Positions 23,803 through 28,699 of a DNA stretch of 28,699 bases are shown in pieces. Position numbers and translations under genes: made by a program. The notes under the pieces were generated by a model. That model worked only from the letters and a program-made list of their open reading frames with translations, was not told the DNA's origin and searched no databases. Within the stretch, counting starts at the first letter, position 1. Every line of letters starts with the position of its first letter. The DNA comes from JBCCQH01 sp039024435 (lineage in GTDB: Bacteria; Bacteroidota; Bacteroidia; J057; JADKCL01), in assembly GCA_039024435.1 (NCBI GenBank), contig JBCCQH010000105.1, positions 1 through 28,699 on the forward strand, read 5' to 3'.

Positions 23803-24405
23803 CTACATTTCTAAGCGCCGCTCGAAATGGACGAATTCTTCCGGCTTGTTGCCGGCGTAGATGAGGATGCGGTTTTCCCGGTATTTCTTGACCCAATCGA
23901 TCACCAGCCCGGAATTTTCCGCGTCCATATTGGTGGTGGCCTCATCGAGCAGCAGCACCTTTGACTGGGAAAAAATGGCCAGGCCGACTTTGACGCGGTG
24001 GAGCATGCCCGAGGAATAGTTGCGCAAGGGTTTATCGGCGTGCTTTTCCAGATTCAGTCCCGGGATGATGTCGGTCCGGGGGAGGAGGGCATCGCGGAAG
24101 CGAAAGTGAAGGCGGATGGTTTCGGCCAGCGTAAAGTCGGGATAGAGGTCCATATACGGTCCCGACCAGGAGATGTAGCGGTACCAGATCTCGGGGTCGA
24201 GGTCTTGGTTGTCGTCAGTCAGGCGGACGGTGCCTTTGGTGGGATTGAGCTGTCCGGCGAGGATGCGCATGAGCGTCGATTTGCCGGAGCCATTGGAGCC
24301 CGTGATGAGCAAGCGCTCGCCTTCGTTGAGTTCCAGGTCCAGGTTTTTAAATACCCATTGCCGGTGAAAGCGTTTGCCCAGCCCTTCTGCGGACAGTTTA
24401 AACAT
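23803..24405 (-). CDS. ABC transporter ATP-binding subunit with YSSGM signature, encoded with lpx genes
   Basis: 200 residues, a minimal ABC ATPase. Walker A GSNGSGKST (residues 36-44), signature NYSSGM (about 129-134), Walker B VLLLDEAT with D-loop TNMD. The YSSGM form of the signature is common in polysaccharide and ABC-2-type exporters. The switch (H-loop) His is missing: the expected segment reads IYAGNKPEE. No membrane subunit is encoded nearby. Its ATG overlaps the last 8 bases of lpxA, so the two are translationally coupled. A role in envelope export, with a permease encoded elsewhere, is inferred from signature and context. Confidence 0.85.
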   Translation of the reverse strand: MFKLSAEGLGKRFHRQWVFKNLDLELNEGERLLITGSNGSGKSTLMRILAGQLNPTKGTVRLTDDNQDLDPEIWYRYISWSGPYMDLYPDFTLAETIRLHFRFRDALLPRTDIIPGLNLEKHADKPLRNYSSGMLHRVKVGLAIFSQSKVLLLDEATTNMDAENSGLVIDWVKKYRENRILIYAGNKPEEFVHFERRLEM

Positions 24406-25222
24406 CGCTGCGGTTGTAGTAGCCCTTCATCACCCCGCGCTCTGAGCTTCGCACAAAGTTGATGATCTCGTCGCGGATCCCGCTTGCGGGAAAGTGCTTT
24501 TCTAGGTGAGCAAGGGCCTGGGAGCGGTTGCGTCCCGAGAGGAACAGCACGCGGTAGACCTCCTGAATGTGCCGAATCGTGTCCGGATCGTAACCCCGGC
24601 GCCGCAGCCCGATGGAGTTTACTCCCATGTAGCGCACCGGATAGCGGGCGACTTTGGTGTAGGGCGGGATGTCTTTCGCCACCAGCGATCCCCCCTGGAG
24701 GATGACGTGGCGCCCGATCCGTACAAACTGATGGACTGCACTCATCGCGCTGATGATCGCGTACTCGTCGATGCGCACGTGGCCGGCGAGGTTGACCGAA
24801 TTGGCGATGATGGCATGGTCGTCGATGAAGCAATCGTGCGCGACGTGCGCGTAGGCCATGACCAGGACATTGTCCCCGATCACGGTTTTGTGGGAATGGT
24901 TGGTGCCGCGGTTGATCGTGGCAAATTCGCGGATGGTACAATTTTTCCCGATTTCACAGGTGGTGTGTTCGCCCCGGAACTTGAGGTCCTGGGGAATCGA
25001 GGAGACGACCGCCCCGGGGAATATGCGGGTGTTTTTGCCGATCCGGGCACCGTCGTGTACGACCGCATTGGAACCGATCCAGCATCCATCTCCGATTTCG
25101 ACATCACCTTTGATGGTTACAAACGGCTCAATCGTAACGTTCTCTCCGATTCGGGCGTCGGGAGATATCTGTGAAAGCGGATGATTCAAACGGTCAAATA
25201 CTTTCGATTTAGGGTTTTCCAA
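24398..25222 (-). CDS. lpxA: Acyl-ACP--UDP-N-acetylglucosamine O-acyltransferase
   Basis: 274 residues; left-handed beta-helix hexapeptide repeats from about residue 20 to 190, then a helical C-terminal domain. Catalytic His lies in YAHVAHDCFI, and NLAGHVRID, SAVHQFVRIG and GLRRRGYD are typical of LpxA. It adds the first acyl chain to UDP-GlcNAc in lipid A synthesis. The ATG at 25222 adds about 11 residues (MENPKSKVFDR) before the usual family start; a TTG at 25189 would give MNHPLSQISPDARIG, which fits relatives better, so the start is uncertain. It follows lpxC/fabZ by 140 bases and overlaps the ABC gene. Confidence 0.95.
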   Translation of the reverse strand: MENPKSKVFDRLNHPLSQISPDARIGENVTIEPFVTIKGDVEIGDGCWIGSNAVVHDGARIGKNTRIFPGAVVSSIPQDLKFRGEHTTCEIGKNCTIREFATINRGTNHSHKTVIGDNVLVMAYAHVAHDCFIDDHAIIANSVNLAGHVRIDEYAIISAMSAVHQFVRIGRHVILQGGSLVAKDIPPYTKVARYPVRYMGVNSIGLRRRGYDPDTIRHIQEVYRVLFLSGRNRSQALAHLEKHFPASGIRDEIINFVRSSERGVMKGYYNRSDV

Positions 25223-25362
25223 ACTCTTTCCGTTGCTAGGAAGACGCCGGAGGAGTGAACTCTTCGGTATCCGTACGCGCTCCTGGGTTGATTTCTTTTA
25301 CAAATAGTTCAATGTGGCCGCAGACGATGAAAACTAAAATCTCAACTCTCTACCTGTGCTAC

Positions 25363-26754
25363 CTATTCTTCTTTGTCTACCAGTCCGGCCACCAAATCGG
25401 CTTCACATACAACTTTTCCGTCTACATATCCCTTCCCGTGCATTTTACAAATATTTCGCTTCATGCTGTCCATTTTCAGGCGAAAAACGATGCGGTCTCC
25501 CGGAATCACCATTTTGCGGAACCGCGCATTGTTGATCGCCAGGAAGTATACCCAGACTTTTTCCGGATTTTCGACCTTGTTCAGCAACAAAATTCCGCCC
25601 ACCTGGGCCATTGCTTCCAATTGCAACACGCCGGGCATGACCGGGTTGCCGGGGAAGTGGCCCTGGAAATAGGGTTCGTTCATCGAGACGTTTTTCACGC
25701 CTTCGATTTCGGTCTCGCTGAAAGCCGTGATCTTGTCCACCATCAAGAAGGGGTAGCGATGGGGCAGAATCTTTTGGATGGCGTTGATGTCAAACACCAC
25801 GCCCTCGGCTTCTTTGACCTGATATTTCTTTTGGATCTTTTTCTGCTTGATCAGCGACTTGATTTTCTTGGCAAACTCAACATTGGCCTTGTGACCGGGG
25901 CGGGCGGCCAGGATTTGCGATTTGATCGGCGCTCCGATGAGGGCGAGATCCCCGATCAGGTCGAGCAGCTTGTGCCGGGCGGGTTCGTTGCGGTAGCGCA
26001 ACTCGATGTTGTTGAGGATGCCTTCTTCGGCAACCTTGATTTCCGGCTGGTCAAATAGTTTCTGCAAGCGCTGCAACTCGGCATCGTTCACTTCGCGGTC
26101 CACCACCACGATGGCATTGTTCAGGTCGCCGCCTTTGATCAGGCCCGCCTGCACCAGGCTCTCCAGCTCGTGGAGAAAACAAAATGTCCGGCTGTCGGCA
26201 AAATCATCGGCAAACTTATCAATGTTGAGCAGGGTCGCGTGTTGGCTGCCCAAAATCGGCGAGCTGTAATCGATCATCACCGTCACCCGGAATTCGTCCA
26301 TGGGCATGGCGGCGAGGTCCACTTGGCGCTCCTTTTCGTAATAGTGGATCGGCTGGTCGATGACAAAAAACTCGCGGTCGGCGCTTTGCTCTTCGAGGCC
26401 GGCTTTTTGCAGCGCCTCGATAAAGAAAGACGAGCTGCCGTCCATGATCGGAGGCTCCGGCCCGTCGAGGTCGATCAGGCAATTGTCGATTTGCAGCCCA
26501 GCCAGCGCGGCCAGGGTGTGCTCGACGGTGTTTACCCGGGCGCCATTTTCTGCGATGGTGGTGCCCCGCGAGGTATCGACGACCAGATCCACATCCGCAC
26601 GGACGGTGGGCGATCCGTCCATATCGATCCGGCGGAAGATATAGCCGTGGTTTTCCGGGGCGGGATTGAAGGTCATGGTCACCGTTTCGCCGGTGTGCAG
26701 GCCCACGCCGGAAACGGAAACCGGTTGTTGGATCGTATGTTGCTTTTCGTACAT
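25363..26754 (-). CDS. lpxC-fabZ: Bifunctional UDP-3-O-acyl-N-acetylglucosamine deacetylase / 3-hydroxyacyl-ACP dehydratase
   Basis: 463 residues, the LpxC-FabZ fusion known from Bacteroidota. The LpxC part (about 1-305) shows VGLHTGETV, the zinc ligands in VEHTLAAL and HKLLDLIGDLAL, and the catalytic His block RPGHKANVEFAKKI. The FabZ part (about 320-463) starts with IQKILPHRYPFLMVDKI and has the hot-dog active site HFPGNPVMPGVLQLEAMAQ. LpxC deacetylates the LpxA product; FabZ dehydrates 3-hydroxyacyl-ACP, which competes for the same acyl donor, so fusion may balance lipid A and fatty-acid synthesis. Its ATG shares one base with the lpxD stop (TGATG). Confidence 0.97.
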   Translation of the reverse strand: MYEKQHTIQQPVSVSGVGLHTGETVTMTFNPAPENHGYIFRRIDMDGSPTVRADVDLVVDTSRGTTIAENGARVNTVEHTLAALAGLQIDNCLIDLDGPEPPIMDGSSSFFIEALQKAGLEEQSADREFFVIDQPIHYYEKERQVDLAAMPMDEFRVTVMIDYSSPILGSQHATLLNIDKFADDFADSRTFCFLHELESLVQAGLIKGGDLNNAIVVVDREVNDAELQRLQKLFDQPEIKVAEEGILNNIELRYRNEPARHKLLDLIGDLALIGAPIKSQILAARPGHKANVEFAKKIKSLIKQKKIQKKYQVKEAEGVVFDINAIQKILPHRYPFLMVDKITAFSETEIEGVKNVSMNEPYFQGHFPGNPVMPGVLQLEAMAQVGGILLLNKVENPEKVWVYFLAINNARFRKMVIPGDRIVFRLKMDSMKRNICKMHGKGYVDGKVVCEADLVAGLVDKEE

Positions 26755-27785
26755 CAGGAATCAGAATTGTTGAGCTTCCGCTCCATTCGGTGGAGCTTCT
26801 TTGCGAGCTGATCGAGGTTGCGGAAGACGGCTTCCGAACGCAATTGTTGTTTATAGTCCTGAGCGGGGCTGCCGCGGAGGGCTTGGCCCGGCTCGGTGTT
26901 CTTGGAGACGCCGGATTGGGCCCCGATGCGGGTGCCATCCGCCAGGTGGAGGTGGCCGACGATGCCCACTTGGCCGCCGACCATGCAGTTGCGCCCCAGC
27001 TTGGTGCTGCCGGAGATGCCGGTTTGGGCCGCGATGACGGTGTTTTCGCCAATTTCGACGTTGTGGGCAACCTGGATGAGGTTGTCGAGTTTGGCGCCTT
27101 GGCGGATCACGGTTTCGCCCATTGTGGCCCGGTCGATGGTGCAGCCCGCGCCGATTTCGACGTGGTCCTCGATGCGGACGATGCCGGTCTGGGGGATTTT
27201 TTGGAAGGTGCCGTCCTTTTGCGGGGCAAACCCAAAGCCATCGCTGCCGATCACAGTTCCGGAGTGGACGATGCAGTGCGCCCCCACCCGGCAGCCGAAA
27301 TAGACGCTGACGTGGGGGTGGATGGTCGTCTGGGCGCCGATGGCCGCTTGATCGCCGATGTAGGCGTGCGGGTAGATGCGGGCGCCGTCCCCGATGTTGG
27401 CCCCGTGCCCGATGTAGGCAAAGGCGCCGATGTAGACATTTTCCCCGATGGTGGCGGTGGGGGAGATGAAGGAAGGCTGCTCGATGCCCGATTTTTGCTG
27501 GACCATCTCGGCGGCCTTGGCCAGGAGGACGGTGAAGGCGGCGTAGGGATCCGCAGTGCGGATCAGGGTGGCATCAATCGGATTTTTCGGGGTGAATTCC
27601 TGGGAGACGATGAGGGCGGAGGCGCGGGTGGTGTAGGCGTGGGGCTCGTATTTGGGATTGGCCAGGAAAGAGATGGTTCCGGGCGTGCCTTCTTCGATCT
27701 TGGCGAGACCGGTGATTTCAGTTGCGGGATCGCCATCGACCTGGGCGCCCAACAAAGCAGCGATTTCTCCAGCGGTGAATTTCAT
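26754..27785 (-). CDS. lpxD: UDP-3-O-(3-hydroxyacyl)glucosamine N-acyltransferase
   Basis: 343 residues from the ATG at 27785 (MKFTAGEIAALL, the usual start); the frame runs on to 27938 but passes through the promoter. N-terminal uridine-binding domain (about 1-100, with ISFLANPKYEPHAYTT), then hexapeptide beta-helix with GSDGFGFAPQKDGTFQKIPQTG and the catalytic-His block NLIQVAHNVEIGENT. It adds the second acyl chain in lipid A synthesis, after LpxC. First gene of the lpxD - lpxC/fabZ - lpxA - ABC operon. Confidence 0.96.
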   Translation of the reverse strand: MKFTAGEIAALLGAQVDGDPATEITGLAKIEEGTPGTISFLANPKYEPHAYTTRASALIVSQEFTPKNPIDATLIRTADPYAAFTVLLAKAAEMVQQKSGIEQPSFISPTATIGENVYIGAFAYIGHGANIGDGARIYPHAYIGDQAAIGAQTTIHPHVSVYFGCRVGAHCIVHSGTVIGSDGFGFAPQKDGTFQKIPQTGIVRIEDHVEIGAGCTIDRATMGETVIRQGAKLDNLIQVAHNVEIGENTVIAAQTGISGSTKLGRNCMVGGQVGIVGHLHLADGTRIGAQSGVSKNTEPGQALRGSPAQDYKQQLRSEAVFRNLDQLAKKLHRMERKLNNSDS

Positions 27786-27805
27786 CGTTCCAAAAAATAG
27801 TCGGG

Positions 27806-27813
27806 CAAATGTA
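27806..27813 (-). promoter_or_regulatory. TACATTTG -7 element for the lpx operon
   Basis: The minus strand carries a perfect TAnnTTTG 20 bases before the lpxD ATG. No TTTG is found at the expected -33 position, so another -33 form or an activator would be needed. Confidence 0.45.
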
Positions 27814-27909
27814 CGGATTTTTTTGGGAGAATCCTGATTTTCGCCGGTTTGCCGGTGGGCGGGTGGATTTGGGGAAACAATGCGGGGGAGAATTGCTATT
27901 TTAGCGGTT

Positions 27910-28699
27910 ATGGAAGGAAGAAGAGCCACTACGGTCAAGGAAGTTCGCCGCTACTTTCAAACGAAGCCACTCACCATTGAGGAACTGGATGAATACTATG
28001 CGCCCACTTTGCAAGCGCGGACGGTCGATCCGGTAACCACCCGATTGGAAGCGGACGTGCGCGATTTTCTGGAGCAGGGAATGCGGTTCCAAATTCTGTT
28101 TGCCGGGTACCGGGGCTGTGGGAAAAGCACCGAGCTGAAAATGCTAGAGAAAAAGATTCAGGACGATTACCAGGTCTTTAACTTTTCCGTTCAGGAAAAG
28201 CTGGATCCGATGAGCGTGCACTACATCGAATTGTTCATCGCAATCATGGACGTGCTCTTTGAATGGATCGAAGAAAACGACATCGCAAAGTACATCAACC
28301 GGGAATTCATCGACCTGATTCGCAACTGGTCGGCTTCCTCCGAAGTAAAGACCCTGCGCGAAACCCATACTTCCCTGGCAGCGGAAGCCGGAGCAGGGAC
28401 GGATATCAAGTGGTTCGTCCGGTTGTTCGCAAAATTGCGGATGGCGGCAAAGTCTTCCCGCTCGATGAAAGAAACCATCACCCAAAACATCGAGCCCAAG
28501 TTGTCCGAATTGCTGTTTCTCTGTGATGCACTGGTGCGGGAGGTGGAAAACTATTTGCGTGAGCACAAGAATAAGGACGGGATCGTCATCATTGTTGAGG
28601 ATTTGGACAAGGTTTTGTTGGAGCGGGCGACCGAGTTGTTTTACAACCACGTGGAACAACTCGTCGAGTTGAGTGCCAATATCATCTACACCTTTCCCC
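27910..28699 (+). CDS. P-loop ATPase, STAND/AAA-like (3' end outside window)
   Basis: The first 263 codons are in the window and the frame is open at the edge. Walker A GYRGCGKST is at residues 66-74 (Lys72). Walker B is GIVIIVEDLDKV, with Glu230-Asp231 ending the hydrophobic strand. The ~140 residues between are longer than in simple AAA proteins and mostly helical. This fits the large group of 'YRG-GKST' ATPases in Bacteroidota and Cyanobacteria, many of unknown role, some in defence or signalling. It is divergent from the lpx operon. Function and any C-terminal effector cannot be judged from this part. Confidence 0.75.
   Translation, partial: MEGRRATTVKEVRRYFQTKPLTIEELDEYYAPTLQARTVDPVTTRLEADVRDFLEQGMRFQILFAGYRGCGKSTELKMLEKKIQDDYQVFNFSVQEKLDPMSVHYIELFIAIMDVLFEWIEENDIAKYINREFIDLIRNWSASSEVKTLRETHTSLAAEAGAGTDIKWFVRLFAKLRMAAKSSRSMKETITQNIEPKLSELLFLCDALVREVENYLREHKNKDGIVIIVEDLDKVLLERATELFYNHVEQLVELSANIIYTFP

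Noticed and set aside
25236..25343. Minus-strand open frame of about 35 codons between lpxC/fabZ and lpxA with protein-like composition
   Set aside because: It has no ATG, GTG or TTG start after an upstream stop; probably leader of lpxA that is open by chance.
27868..27904. TTTG ... TATTTTAG as a promoter for the terminal ATPase
   Set aside because: The spacer is 25 bases, too long, and the -7 box would end 5 bases before the ATG.

Overview
The window reads as chromosomal DNA of a free-living Bacteroidota, most likely a member of the Saprospiria (Lewinella-like). The basis is a fused LpxC-FabZ protein, a type IX secretion (T9SS) C-terminal sorting domain, the long IspG form, an ECF sigma/anti-sigma/Spy-like cassette, start codons without Shine-Dalgarno sequences, and upstream elements matching the Bacteroidota promoter (TTTG or TTG, 19-20 nt, TAnnTTTG or TAnnTTG). 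The lineage is inferred from these traits, not from a search. No insertion sequence, CRISPR array, tRNA or rRNA was seen.

Layout. 1-2342: 3' part of a DUF349 repeat protein with a 63-bp tandem repeat in its tail, then two back-to-back terminators. 2494-4146 (minus): ECF sigma factor, one-TM anti-sigma-like protein and a Spy/CpxP-like periplasmic protein. 4237-6148: divergent lactate/malate dehydrogenase-like gene and 3-hydroxybutyryl-CoA dehydrogenase, with an inverted repeat between their promoters. 6233-8526 (minus): a probable leukocidin-type beta-pore-forming protein and a secreted unknown. 8882-13003 (minus): rseP, dxr and a GH3-family gene. 13370-14569 (plus): proline dehydrogenase. 14570-15194: a 625-bp non-coding stretch with a candidate ~195-nt RNA, a 48-nt near-perfect palindrome and a strong terminator. 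15195-17192 (minus): large secreted T9SS/Omp28-like protein. 17515-20184 (minus): ispG plus a PPP-type phosphatase. 20294-22534 (minus): short-chain dehydrogenase and a GH113-like glycosidase. 22756-23771 (plus): small membrane protein and a lipoprotein. 23803-27785 (minus): lpxD - lpxC/fabZ - lpxA - ABC ATPase. 27910-end (plus): 5' part of a P-loop ATPase.

Functionally the window is mostly envelope and core metabolism. dxr and ispG serve the MEP isoprenoid pathway, the lpx cluster makes lipid A, and RseP and the ECF cassette serve envelope signalling. ProDH and 3-hydroxybutyryl-CoA dehydrogenase serve amino-acid and C4-CoA metabolism. The parts that look least described are the structured RNA candidate and palindrome at 14.67-15.17 kb, the leukocidin-like protein, the dehydrogenase with a changed substrate loop, and short CCAATGGC-type repeats confined to intergenic DNA.
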